In this document: positions 32,196 to 44,031 of the stretch, piece after piece
How positions within the stretch are numbered: the first letter of the stretch is position 1
How the letters are laid out: every line of letters starts with the position of its first letter
Source: Aaosphaeria pasadenensis
Lineage: Eukaryota > Ascomycota > Dothideomycetes > Pleosporales
Length of the DNA stretch: 64,000 nt
Reading direction: 5' to 3'
NCBI GenBank assembly: GCA_022813625.1
Contig: JAKLMB010000016.1
Coordinates: forward strand, 62,001-126,000
The notes under the pieces: model-generated
What the model saw: the letters and a program-made list of their open reading frames with translations, nothing else
Databases searched by the model: none
What the model was told of the DNA's origin: nothing
Made by a program: the position numbers and the translations under genes

Positions 32196-33220
32196 TCGTG
32201 TCGCGAGGAACAACTATCTTGGTCAATTTGGATGGTCCAGGGCTGCATTGGTGGAGAGATCGTTCATTGCGACATCTTCACTCGCGGACATCACTATACA
32301 CAACCGCCTACTCTTATCACCTTCCGAGCTCAAAAATGATTGTAACATTTGTATTCGGAAAATTGTATCTAAAATCTTCGTATCTGTCGATCATCCTGTG
32401 TGGCTCTGTTGTGGTCTATCGACGCGTAATCGTATCGTCAGGTAATGCTCAATCAATACAGATGGACAACATCCATTTCACGATGGTACTTGTTCTAACA
32501 TTGTCAGTCTACACTTACGAGTAAGATAAAAGAATTCTATGGTAGGGAAATTGAGAAATCCTTTTCCCTCATATGGTGGGGGACGATGCAGCATAGGCTT
32601 CATAAAATTTAAGTGATCCGATTGCTCCGTCAATTGACCTGAGGAGTCGGGATGGCCGGCTATATGAGTAGGAGTTCGTCGCTGTTTCTCTGTTCATAGA
32701 TTTACCATGTGGAAATGGTTGCGTATGCTTTCGTTGCTCTTTGTTCTGGACACTCAGATCTTAGTGACCATACTCCACTAGCGGCAGTTAAACTCCTACG
32801 CGTACCATGTCACCGTGTCGTCACAGTCAGATCCGCCGAACCCGCAGTATACCCTGCTTCATGCACATTTAGACCCATACGTAGAGGTAGGGTTATGTTG
32901 AGATTCTAATTCGTTCGTTTCATAATCCCGAAGAAGCGATCCATACGCTAGATGGTAGTGGGGCCTGGTATTGATCTGAAGGCTTCAAATCCATACATCT
33001 GAATACCAATGTACCCTACTAAACCTTGTCCATTTCCGGCTGTAGCAATTGATGAGATCATGGTAATAAGCCATTTGAAAGCTTTGGTAGCTGTCATCAA
33101 TGGGTATGCTTTGACGTTCACTTAGACGCCGATGAAAAGTCGCCGGATATGAATATAAACAATGTGCTGCGCTTTGGGGGAAATTTCCTGCACCCCACTC
33201 GAACCGAGCATTCCGCAGAG
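32196..33220. other. Intergenic spacer
   Basis: 3' flank of TRM1 and promoter of the Rds1-like gene. No gene recognised. Confidence 0.45.
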
Positions 33221-34759
33221 ATGTCTATCAAGTCTTTATACGCATACACACTGATTACAGCCTTGGTTGCGGCAGCGCCAGCACCAGCACCGCAAGTGGC
33301 TGGATACACTGGTGCAGATGCCAGCTTTGCAGTATCGCAACCTTCAGGATCGCCGGCAACTTCATTCGGCCCTGATTCTCTTGTTCAAGCAATTGCTACT
33401 TCTGCATCATCTGCATACCCAAGAGTCAGCTCCAATCTAGATGGGCTGACCAGCCATGGACCGTTCTCGGGCACGCCTACTATATCAGGAGCGGAGCAAG
33501 CAAATGCAACCATCGCAAGTACGATTGCGCCAGGACCGCCTAATCCTACCCATACATATTACAATGCCGATGGGAAACTCCAGAACCCCGCCCCAGCCCC
33601 ATATGTACCAAATGGTAAGTGTTATACCAATCAGATCAAGAACCATGATTAACTGTTTCTCGTAGGTGGATTGGGGACCAATGGATCACAGCCAAGGTAT
33701 ATGGTAAACAGTGACTTTGACTATGAATCTCTTACTCTTGGACTGTATCAGGAGTGGATAGAGTTAGATCTTTTCAACAATGGTCTAGCAGTCTTCTCCG
33801 AAGAAGACTTCCTAGCGGCTGGACTGACGGCAGAAGATCGTTCCTACATAGCATTCATGGCACAACAGGAGTCAGGGCATGCTACACTGCTCACCAACAT
33901 GCTTGGTGAGGCAGCACCTCCTCAGTGCACATACAATTACCCGTTCCAGACCGTACGAGAGTTCATCGACTTCAATCAGAAGCTCACAGCATGGGGAGAG
34001 GCTGGTGTTTGGGGGTTCATCAACCATCTTGACAGTCGGGAAGCCGCGCAGCTTCTCTCTCAGTCCATCGCCACCGAAGCGCGTCAACAGCTCTCCTTCC
34101 GTCAAATGCTTGGCCTACATCCCATGCCTGTATGGTTTGAAACAGGTCTTCCACAATCATGGGCGTGGACATATCTGGCACCATACATCTCGAGCTGTCC
34201 CGGGAATACGACCCGCCTTGCATGGCAGAACTTCCCTACACTTCGATTCATCAACCAAGCCAATCCTAATCGATTCTCTCCCAATGACACGGAGCCGAAT
34301 GAGGTAGTCGGTCAGCGCATTGCTGATCCCAGTAACTCCACCATCCCTGCCAACGAGACCTGCGTGAACCTCAATGTCACTGGCTACAGTTGCGGGCCAG
34401 CCATTGCGCGCAACCGGTCCGAGCCGCTGTCGTTCCCCGGCAAGCTCGTCAATCTGACTTGGGACGCACCTGGTAAAGCCATTGGCCCCAACAATAGTTA
34501 TTTTACGTCGACTTCTGCGGGCCAACCTCAGTTCGTGGCGTGGGTCAGTCAACTCAACCTCACCTACACCCCACTCGAGGTTACCGGGAATCAGACTGGT
34601 TACACCTACCAGCCTGCAGCTGAGGTGTTTCAAGGCGACCCTGGTGTCAATCAGACGACTTTTGTCGCTCTGACTGATGCAGACCTACCTTTCACACCAT
34701 TCAATCTTTCTTTAATCAATCCTCATGTAGTTGCACTCGGCCTTTACCAAGCGGGCTAA
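33221..34759 (+). CDS. Rds1-like ferritin-fold secreted stress protein
   Basis: Two exons (33221-33614, 33666-34759) encode 495 residues. The start MSIKSLYAYTLITALVAAAPAPAPQ gives a signal peptide; an upstream in-frame ATG (33149) would destroy it. After a Ser/Pro-rich linker, the domain starting NSDFDYESLTLGLYQEWIELDLFNNGLAVF resembles fungal Rds1 proteins with a ferritin-like helical bundle, including QQESGHATLLTNML and EARQQLSFRQMLGLHPMPVWFETGLPQ. Several Asn-X-Ser/Thr sites in the second half suggest glycosylation. Fission yeast rds1 was found as a stress- and nutrient-responsive gene; metal binding is not established. The family is often found in secretomes. Confidence 0.87.
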
Positions 34760-36572
34760 AGGTGCTGAAGTGGATGCTATGGATGTCATGGGAAGGAGAA
34801 AGGATCAGTGGAAACTCATCACCTGTTTCATAATGTAATATAGCTAAAACGTCAACGAGCGAGCTTTTGGTAACGCAAAATAATAGGTGTCTATTTCGTA
34901 CAATAGTATTATAATCAGTTCTGTTGTTTCGTCTCGATTGAGTCTTTGGTAATCTGAGTGTCAGACACGCGCACCGCCTGAAACAATCACCCTCACAAGA
35001 CAATAGCCCCCATATCAAACCCGTTCGAAAACATGGAATGACCTATAGGATCCATAGTATGGAGGGATCATTGTCTATTAATCGTATGTAATTGGTGGAT
35101 TGTAGGCTTTTTAATGTGCAGTGTTTCTCGTTCCCGAAACTGTATTATCCAGTTAGACATATCTCAAGCTGAACGTTTATGGCCTGGATTATGCCCAAAT
35201 CCAACTTAATGGGTTTTTTCAATTGATTTGGATAAATTCGAGACGGAAGCTTACTCACAACTATCAGTATGGCTAAGATATACATCGTGTCTCTCGCAAT
35301 TGGTGTTGCTTCGTTGGCAGGTCAGGTGTACGGCCTTTGCACCTTCTCCACTGAAATTTGACGGAAAGGTGTACCATCTGAGATTCGGAAGGTACAGATC
35401 GAGACAGAGTCAATAAATATGATCTACGAGCAATTATAGTCGTCCTCCGTTCTTCAATGCATTCTCGATCCTATAGAGCATGTTGAAGAGTGCAAAGGTG
35501 TCTTAGCGGCCTTGAAGCCCCGTTGTTTGGTTATACGTCCCTACAAGTTGCGAAAGACCCAAAGGTCTTAGAGAACAGAAAGAGAAGAAAGGAAGTCTTA
35601 CTCGCAATAAAACGGCCTGGCAAGGAACCCAAAGTTCGAGATCTTTTGAGTGTATTAGCGTCCGCCAACGTTAACAGGACATTTGAAACGTGTAATTATT
35701 CTTCAGAGTCTCAAGATCAGCCAACAACAATGATTCTTGGGTAGGAAATGGCAGAAATGATGAGAAGATACCGCCCATCAACGGTGGGAAACCAACAAGA
35801 ACTCTCAACAGTCGAGGCGCAAGATGGAGATGTAACTCATGAGACGTAGCAATGAGTGTAAGATCATCTTTCTTACCATACAAGGAGTGATGGCAAAGGT
35901 AGAGGAAACGAAAATGCACGGCATTGTGTTCCCGACACCTCTGCAAATACGCAACAAGTTCTATCGCATGCATATTTATGCGTTCACCCTTTCTACCGGA
36001 ATGGCGAAGCATCACAGATGTCTTGTCACCATACTATTGATCATTGGACGATGAACCTGTTTTACAATATCTCCGATTTCTCAATTTGAATCGCTCATTT
36101 TTTGATCTGTTGTTTTCTCCTACATGCCCTTCGAAATTTACAAGTGACTCCTACTATCTCATGCTTTTGGATGCCGGTTGACAAGCAATAAAGCAAGCAT
36201 GCTTAGGACGCTCGGAGCAAAAATGCCGTATGATGATATTGAAAACGAGAAATATGGACTGGACGCTTTCGAATGGCTCGCTCATCCAGCCTCGGGCGAG
36301 GTAAGCAAGCACGATGAAAGGAAAGAAATGTTGAGCACGAGATCAGAGTGCTATAAAATATATCGCAGGTGTCAAACTCTTTGTCAACCTGGATGGAGTT
36401 AAGTCTACATGCTTCGTGAATTTAGAAACCAAAACATTATTTGACACAGAGTGCTACAGAAAGGAAATTCATTAAACCCATGTCATCGTTGTCGGGGGTT
36501 ATTGCGAATAGAAAGGCTTTTGAGACAGCGTAGAAGACTTTCCATCCCTAAATCTCCGTAGGATGAGAAGAT
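34760..36572. other. 1.8-kb spacer with only weak short frames
   Basis: A 30-codon frame at 35269-35361 starts with a signal-peptide-like stretch (MAKIYIVSLAIGVASLAGQVYG) and stops soon after, so it may be a relic or the first exon of a small secreted protein. A second frame at 35490-35744 lacks a domain. No confident gene. Confidence 0.4.
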
Positions 36573-39296
36573 CTAGGGTCGGTATGGGTGGCGTTCCTCT
36601 GGATCGGTAGGGGATTGGGCCCGGTAGGGATTATTAGACCCGCTGGGGCTTCGCTGTGGTGGGTGTGACTGCTGGGTTGGAACGGGAGGATAATTGCTGC
36701 CAGTAGGTGTTGCGGAGCGGTTGGTGGACCTCGGAGGCGGGACCATGGATTGATATTGGAATTCCTCTATGTGGCCAGTGGAGATTGAGCTTGGAGAACC
36801 CGGGGCGCGCTGCTGCTGTGCATACTGATTGCCATATGCGTTAGGGGACAGCATCGGACCAGCCTGGTTGGGAAGAGTTTGCTGAGACTGAGAGTACTCA
36901 GATGGTGGCTGAGCTGACTGTTTACGCTTGCCACTGCTGTTCACTTTGTGAAGAAGGCCACGGACCTCGTCGATATCAGGTCGCTGATCCATGCTTGGGC
37001 GGCCAATGGTGCTAACATCGTCGCGGGCATCCCACGTATCGTCACGAACATGATCGACTCCGGGTTTGCGTTGGTTCAAATTGTTGATTGCACTAGCCTC
37101 CGTGACGTTGACATTGAGGAAGTCGGTGCTTGTCGACTTGCCTTTGTCATCCGAAACTTCAGGCTTAATCGTGGGATGCAATCTCGCCGCATCCCTATCG
37201 TTGTTGAACTTCTCCCTAGCTGCAACAGCCTCGGCAGGCGGGATCGACACAGACCAAGACGGATTGCCTGCAGCGCCCAGAGCTGCATCACCACCGCCTG
37301 GGCCGTTGATGGGCACCTTGCGGAGGGCAACAACCAAGGCACACATGAACTTCGAACGACGGGCACATCGGAGAGCCTCATTAGACCAGTTGCTCTTATG
37401 TCGAATCTCGCAACGAAGCTCTAGCTTGTTCATTTCCGCAATGCTGACGACCTCGACCTCGAACTCGGGATGGAAATCGCGGTTGTTTTGAGGATCATGA
37501 ACGAAGTCCAGCATCTCTTTCTTGAGATCGTTAATGTCCTCGAAGGAAGTACCGAAGTCACAGAAGATTGAAACCTGCTCACGCATAGCCTTACTACGAG
37601 TGACGTTCTCGACCCACAAGTTGTTGAGGACGATGTTGGGGATTTGGAGTGTCTTTCCGTTGGTGACGCGTTTGAATACAGTGTAGAGAAGCGAAATGTG
37701 TTCAACAGTCAGCGCCTCCGAGGTGATGTCGACTCGGTCACCAATGTCGTAGGGATGCTTGACGAACAAGAAAATGCAAGAACCCAGGACTTCCTGACAG
37801 GTAGCAGCGAAGACGAAAGACAGAGAGAGGAGCGCAGTTGCGGAAGTGGCCAGAGTTGCAGTGAAGCTTGGGCTGAGGAAGGCGATGAATACGAAAACGC
37901 AAACGATAAAGACAATCGTGAACAGAAGTGCATCCAACGCATTGATGGCTTGGTCGACGTCATGCATGCTGGTAGCAATCGACTTGCGCTCCCGTGCGAA
38001 CTCGGTAACAGTGAGAATCATCTCTTCCAAGCTGATATCCCCATTGCCATCACGATCAAGAGCAGCGAAACATTCCTCCGCTTCTTCGCGATTGCCGTTC
38101 ATGACCTCAACCAAATCTTCCTGATAGAGGGCGTCTTTGCCTTCGACGACGAAGGACATCCAGATACGTTTCGCAAGAGCCTCTGAGGAACGGTGCTTGT
38201 CGAGTGCCTCCAGGACAATCGAGTGAGCAGAGTTAGGATCCAAGATCTTCTTTCCAGTGATCTCCTGTGCGACGGTGCCAAAGATGGAAGTGACCTTATC
38301 ACCCACTCGCCCAACATCTTGAAGCAGCCTCAAGGGCGTATTCGATCCAGAACGCTTATGGGTTTGCTTGCGGCTGCCCAAGTTGAATTGCAGAGAGTCC
38401 TGGATGACGTAATCCTCCTCGGCGAACTCATTGCAGTACGATGGAAATAGGCCACGAGAGGCGTCGTATAGGAGACCAAGGAGGTAGATGTTGCGCTTAG
38501 AATCTTTGATCTTGGTATCGAACTGCTTGCGATGATAGCTGATACTGATGAGTTGGATCAAGACACGCTCGGCCAGGATAATGCAGGAAGCCACCAAAGC
38601 GGCTCGCAAAATGCGCTGCATCACCTGCTTCCAACCTCTAGTGGTATCTATCAGGACTTCGAAGGTAACTTGGTTGACAATCATCCAGAGAACAACTGAG
38701 AGAGATTTCTCCAAAGCGCGCAGCAGCATGACATACTTCCTAATGCCAGGGCTGACGACACCGACGAGGAATTCAAAGATGCGAGGTAGGAAATGAGCCA
38801 CGACTTTGGATCCCCACAAGCTGAGCCAGATGATCTCAATCCAGATCCAGAACAGCCTACTGTCAGTACCTCCAACGGTTCCGGGGTGAATGGCAGCGAG
38901 AATGATGGGAATAGCGAGGATGAGGGCCAGCGGGGCAACGTAGATCATGTAACGAGTGACGATGCTAAAGTTGAGGATCTTGGTGTAGAACCTGCCCATC
39001 TTGTTGAGGGCTGTCTTCTCCTCAGAGTTGTCTCTTTTCTCAGGCATTGGTGCTCCCGTCCGCGAGTCGATCTTCTGCAGCTTCCTTCGACCGGCGCGGT
39101 GCCACATGCCCGTCTTCTCGTTGTTTGAATCGGAACGATAGGCATTCTGGGAAGGTGTGTGACTGACTACAGTCTGGAGGGGGATATTGTCAGTTTGATT
39201 GTTGGCGGCCATGTCGGCGTCGTTGTTGCCGTTATTGAGTTGTTGGAAGCCCTGTCGAGAGAGACGGAATGATGGGGACTTTTGAGGATGGCTCAT
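36573..39296 (-). CDS. EF-hand mechanosensitive ion channel, MscS family
   Basis: Single-exon minus-strand gene of 907 residues from ATG at 39296 (MSHPQKS). N-terminal 110 residues are polar. Hydrophobic helices lie at about 115-136, 148-170, 186-215 and 230-253. An EF-hand loop, DRDGNGDISLEE, spans 414-425 and binds calcium in homologues. The MscS channel domain follows, with pore-lining helix region around 455-515 (ALLFTIVFIVCVFVFIAFLS...VFAATCQEVLGSCIF) then the FVKHPYDIGDRVDI beta-domain motif. The C-terminal 250 residues are disordered, Pro/Gln-rich. It matches the fungal Msy1/Msy2 type of ER or plasma-membrane hypo-osmotic channels. The frame continues upstream of 39296 without an ATG. 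Confidence 0.93.
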   Translation of the reverse strand: MSHPQKSPSFRLSRQGFQQLNNGNNDADMAANNQTDNIPLQTVVSHTPSQNAYRSDSNNEKTGMWHRAGRRKLQKIDSRTGAPMPEKRDNSEEKTALNKMGRFYTKILNFSIVTRYMIYVAPLALILAIPIILAAIHPGTVGGTDSRLFWIWIEIIWLSLWGSKVVAHFLPRIFEFLVGVVSPGIRKYVMLLRALEKSLSVVLWMIVNQVTFEVLIDTTRGWKQVMQRILRAALVASCIILAERVLIQLISISYHRKQFDTKIKDSKRNIYLLGLLYDASRGLFPSYCNEFAEEDYVIQDSLQFNLGSRKQTHKRSGSNTPLRLLQDVGRVGDKVTSIFGTVAQEITGKKILDPNSAHSIVLEALDKHRSSEALAKRIWMSFVVEGKDALYQEDLVEVMNGNREEAEECFAALDRDGNGDISLEEMILTVTEFARERKSIATSMHDVDQAINALDALLFTIVFIVCVFVFIAFLSPSFTATLATSATALLSLSFVFAATCQEVLGSCIFLFVKHPYDIGDRVDITSEALTVEHISLLYTVFKRVTNGKTLQIPNIVLNNLWVENVTRSKAMREQVSIFCDFGTSFEDINDLKKEMLDFVHDPQNNRDFHPEFEVEVVSIAEMNKLELRCEIRHKSNWSNEALRCARRSKFMCALVVALRKVPINGPGGGDAALGAAGNPSWSVSIPPAEAVAAREKFNNDRDAARLHPTIKPEVSDDKGKSTSTDFLNVNVTEASAINNLNQRKPGVDHVRDDTWDARDDVSTIGRPSMDQRPDIDEVRGLLHKVNSSGKRKQSAQPPSEYSQSQQTLPNQAGPMLSPNAYGNQYAQQQRAPGSPSSISTGHIEEFQYQSMVPPPRSTNRSATPTGSNYPPVPTQQSHPPQRSPSGSNNPYRAQSPTDPEERHPYRP

Positions 39297-40496
39297 GCCT
39301 GACGAGGGAGGAGCTATAGGTAGGCTGAAGGGGTCCGGGTCCAAGTTATGGTGGAGCCGGCCTTTTGGTGTATTGATTTGTGTGGGTGGATGTGGGTGTG
39401 TGGACTTGAAACGGTGACAGGCGGAGGAATGCTAGAGGGATGTGTGCGTCGAGCACGAATGAAGAGGCGCAGATCGTCGGAGAGACGAGGAAAGGGAGGA
39501 AAACAGATGATACCCGCGCGTTTCACAATCTGGGTGGGTAAAGACAGTGACAGTGAGTGAACGAAGGCCTGCCGACGGTCATGTAGTAGATGGGGTGAAA
39601 GAAAGGCAGACAAAGCCTTGGGAAGTGGTGGTGGTGGTAGGAAGCAAGCAGAAGACAGAGATAGGAAATGAGGAGTAGAAGGAGAGAACGAGTGAACGAG
39701 TAGAAGGAAGAAGAGAGGAAGTAGTTGGAGAGAATTGTGTGAAAGAAGAGCACGAGAGTCGGTGTCCCCTGGGGCCTGATCCCTGGAAGATATCCACCTC
39801 CTCGGTTGAGGGCCAAATCGAGCTGAGCGGCGTGGTATGGGATGGAGGCGCGGAGTGGAGAATTGGCCTAGTGAGTGACGAAAGGAGAGTATGTATGGCG
39901 TAGTCAATTACAGAGGGAAAGAAGAGAGGCGTGGGAAGAGACCGAGGAAGAAATGAATGGAAAAGATACGTAAGGGAGGGAGTATCTAGGTAGTTTAGTG
40001 GAGTGAGTGAAGTGGGTGAAGTGGAGTGGAGGTGACGACTGAAAGGTTTAAGGGAGTGATTGTCGATGCGGGAGGCTCCGTGCACCGCGTACTTTGTTAC
40101 TAGCAATCAGTCTTTTTTCCTTCCTCCACTCGTTGATTGGCTCTTTGGTTCGTTATTGACTTTTTTTTATCACCCATTCAATCGATAGAGAGCTTGCCGG
40201 AGCCGTTATCTGTAATGTGTTATTTACCTGGGTAGATTTCTATCAAGTTAGTGCTCCGTACAGTACTCTTCCACTCCGTAAGGGATGTTGGATGGCGGAT
40301 TGATTGTCCGAGTAACAGAGTCCACTTTGGAGGGAAGAGTCCGATGAATCTATAGCATGAGTACGGAGTAGATACGTCCATGCACCTAGGTACTCCGTAC
40401 CTGGGTCCTTCAACCTTTTGCTGTTCGAAAAGCTGTTGTTCCAGGCGAATTGAATGAACACAAACGAGTACTTGTAATTATCAATTCATTACTTGT

Positions 40497-40512
40497 GTAC
40501 GGAGTACGGAGT
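40497..40512. repeat. Overlapping double copy of GTACGGAGT
   Basis: Two overlapping copies of GTACGGAGT. Other exact copies on either strand lie at 19209, 19283, 40361, 40392, 47643 and 48362. Confidence 0.85.
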
Positions 40513-41165
40513 AAGGCGACGCCTCCCTACTCCCTAACTATTCCCATTCATTTTATCATCCCCTCCCCTCGCTTCCCCCCTGTCGGTCGATCGTTCAGCG
40601 GTTCAGGTACAAATACGCCGCGACGCCACGTTACTATTCTGAAACGCGCTAGATCAGAGACTCACCCGGCCAATCAGATCTCGTACTACCGTCAAAACTA
40701 GTCTTAGTGGCTGCCGCCAAACCCAAGGGCATGCGCGTTCCACCTTTCGCCTCCTCAAAAGTCTTCAATCAACACATCAACCCCAACAACAACAATCCAA
40801 CGACAACGATTCAAGTCAAACTTATTCTAAAATTAAAGCAACAGTCGCACTCAACGCCTCTTGCACCATTGCTTTGAGCAATTCAACAGCAACCAAAGCC
40901 TTCGACTCTTTAACTACCTATGTACTTGTACCTACTAATTAGTTAATAGTTGCTCCAATGTCCCCAATTATTCCCATGCATACGGAGGCACTGGAGGTAC
41001 TACTTTGCCTATCAACGTCAATCCTCTCCTCTTCCCGTCGCTACCAATATCCAGTTTTGATCCAAGCCTAACGCCCCTCCTTCATCTTCATCCCTGAGCT
41101 GATGGAGATGATGTGCGTGGATCCCCCGATCGAATCTAACATTCCATCAATCAACAAATTCCCTC

Positions 41166-41185
41166 CCATCCATCCATCCATCCAC
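41166..41185. repeat. Short (CATC)n tandem repeat
   Basis: Five units of CATC in the long MscS upstream region. Confidence 0.7.
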
Positions 41186-42779
41186 TTCATCCCGGATTCC
41201 TCCTGAGTTTGCTTCCTACCCGACCACTGTTGATCGTCATCGAACTCGATCTGCCCCATCTAGCACATCATCTATGCATCGATCGTGAGAGCTCCCCATG
41301 TCCCACACAATCAATGCAAGCATCACTGTATCCGCAAATATGACTTCACTCGAGCCCTAGCTACTCGCTCATCTCGAAATACTCACATTTGCGGAGAGTG
41401 TTCTTTTTCTTCTTCTAGGGGGATGGGGATTTACCCTGCTACCCGTCTACGAACGGATAACTTCCCAGGTACCTGCTCCTGAAACTCGTCCTCGACCACG
41501 CCGATGGGGGAAGAGGGGACAAGGCTTACTGTGTAAGAGCCACGCAATCCCGGCACCTGGGTTCCGAGTGGACGGATAAGCTCCTGATCTGGGGGTTCTG
41601 TGTATTATTGTTCTTCGTCTTCTTTTCATCTAGGCAAGTATCCATTCAGTGTCAGTGCCTCAATTGCTTCGCCTTTTAGGATTTTGTTGGACGGTTGGGA
41701 ATTTTTAGCTTGCGTTTCCGCCACCCGCGCCTTGTCGCGCCTCGTCGCGCCTCGTCTCGTCCTCGTCTCTTTCTCAAATCTTTTTTTTCTCCCTTCCCGT
41801 TCGTACCGTGCAACCCGTGGCTGTCTGAGACACCCTCTCATGAAACACGCTTATCCTCTGATTGGCCGATTCCTCCTCCGCCATAATCTCCCCTTCCTCA
41901 TTGCACATGCAAACACGAGTGTCCAAACCTGAAAACCTCGTCCATCATCGACTCACTTTCCCATTCGAGCTCGCACTGGCCAAAAACTGTCCACAATATT
42001 CTCCAGTTTATTCTTGCGTTTAGTTCTGGAGTTGAGAGAGACAATCTCCCTCGCAAGGATCTGGAGAGCTGTCAGAAGGGTTCTAGACCTGACTGTCCGT
42101 GGGAATCCATGTCCTCGTACTGCTACCTTGTACGGGGTGGTCGACGGACATATGGACCAAGTACTGCCTGTGCTGTTCATACGGCTATGCCGGCCTGCAA
42201 GTGCATCTCGATGGATATCTTCAACTTCACACTAGTGACACTTCACGGTGAACTTTCACATTATGGATAGAGTCTATTAATGAATGGACCATGCACTGCG
42301 TAAACAAGTAGGGGCCATGAAATAAGAATATCAGTGTTTCCTCCAACACCCTCATCGCCCATCAAAAGTCAGTAGTCCATAGTTCACAGAGAGTCCAAAA
42401 TCTCTTCAGATTCTCAACTTGTCCAGCCAATCAGGCCTCCCCTTCTCATTGTCCATGCCATGACCGGCCTTCCCTCTATGGATCGCTCTAGTCGAACCAT
42501 CGTCGAAAGACCTTCGTGCATAGATAATTGGCGTCATCCCGGGGTTAGAAAGTGGACTTGCGGGCGTTGATTCGAACTTCTTGGAGGTGAACTTCTGTAT
42601 CGTTCTTCTTGCTCTCAGAGCGAGGTGTCGCATTCGCACATTGGATTCCGCGGGGTGGGACTGTTCACGATCGGATGGACTATCATGATGTGTTTCTAGG
42701 TCTAAGACTTCCTGAGCAGCACTTTATTAGCGATCACGATCCCACGAAGACCCAAAACAACAAGCGGCTCGGGAAGCTA

Positions 42780-44031
42780 TCAAACCTCTCCTAGAGGCGG
42801 AAAAGCTGCCCTCACACCCTCCAACCATATGTTCGAGGCTTGAAAAGCTGGGTCCATGAGATAGTTGTGATCACTCTTAGGCACGATCTTGCTCTCGTAT
42901 CTGAACTTCCCGTTGCCGTCTCCTGCATCATCTTGACGTTCGCCGTCAGCGTCCTTCGTCCAGCAGGCATCAAACCAAGTCCTGCCTTTTCCGCCCACCA
43001 TGGAATCTTCCTCGGCGTGGAAAGACGTGAACATCCAATTTCTTACCCCTCCTCCCGCTGCCCCCTCGTCCTCGATGAGTTTCTTGATTAGAGGCACAGC
43101 GTCGTCAATGTCTGACCAGAAGATGTCTGGCGAGCACCACTGAGTCGTCTGTGGCTTTTTCAGAAACAGTTGTGCGTCCATTGAGACCCCTTCCGTCTGT
43201 TCTGCAAATAGGTATTGCACGATGAGCATTCGCAGTTCCTCTACGATCTTGGGATCATTCAGATCCAAATCGGATGCATTGTCGGCATTACGTGAAGGAA
43301 CAGGTGTCGTTCCGGACCCATCGGTAGCTGTTGGCATCAGAGGCACGGGTGCCGGAGCAGGTGCGGAATGTGTGAATGAATCCCTGATGCCATGGAGTAG
43401 TGTCCCACTCAACCCCGCCAAAGGGACGACATTTTGGTTTACGAACCGGGCAACAGAGGCAAATTTGCCGATCAATGGGGTTGGTAGCAGCTCAGTCGCG
43501 CGCAACGAAGACACGCCAGAGTGTGAATGATGGACCCATGGAGCGAAGAAAGTGACGTATGGATTCTTAGGATGCAGTAGGTGGGGGTGTGTCAAGACAG
43601 TATTAAGTAGGTAGATGTCTCCACCGCTATGGCTCGCCAACGATACGTAAGGAATACGGAGGTGCTGTAGGAGGTGAGGCACTATTTCTAGAACAACAGT
43701 GAGATCGATGCATCGTGAATATTCGACATCGCATCTTACCAAGCCATATCGCTATCCTCTCTTGTTGGGTCACTGGGTCACTCCCGCCTACGCCTGGCCT
43801 GTCCGGATGAATGATCCGTACTCTGTGAAGTTTTGCTAATTGGTCAAGGGGCGAATAGCACATTCTCATGCCCATCAAAGCGCCGCAGAATAGAACGACT
43901 GCGTCGCTATCCTTGTCACCATAATCGGCGTAGGACACTCGCAATGGCTTCGTTCTGTTCGTTTCTGGGTTCGGGGGCAGGACCAAGCTCCGATGAAAGC
44001 GAATGTCGCACAACCATTCTATTACTCCCAT
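42780..44031 (-). CDS. Alpha/beta hydrolase fold protein
   Basis: Two exons (44031-43740 and 43687-42780) encode 399 residues. The frame begins MGVIEWL; the first ATG in the frame was chosen. Hydrolase features: RVSYADYGDKDSDAVVLFCGALMGMRM (oxyanion-hole region), IIHPDRPGVGGSDPV, and the nucleophile elbow ASHSGG with the serine in S-H-S-G-G, joined by the intron after RIAIWL to EIVPHLLQHLRIPYVSL. Near the C-terminus, KSDHNYLMDP may carry the catalytic His. A proline/alanine-rich insertion sits between the halves. The substrate is unknown. The first Gly of the usual G-x-S-x-G is Ala here. Confidence 0.82.

Larger units (their letters stand above)
39297..42779. other. 3.5-kb upstream region of the MscS gene, no confident gene
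   Basis: Between the MscS gene start and the 3' end of the hydrolase gene. The MscS-proximal part is long purine-rich on the plus strand (39400-40050). Copies of GTACGGAGT/ACTCCGTAC lie at 40361-40369, 40392-40400, 40497-40505 and 40504-40512, with ACCTAGGTA at about 40384-40392 and a CATC repeat at 41166-41185. Short frames around 41.6-42.2 kb show no domain. Confidence 0.5.

Noticed and set aside
41600..41932. 110-codon plus-strand frame in the MscS upstream region
   Set aside because: Pyrimidine-rich composition with no domain; likely noncoding.
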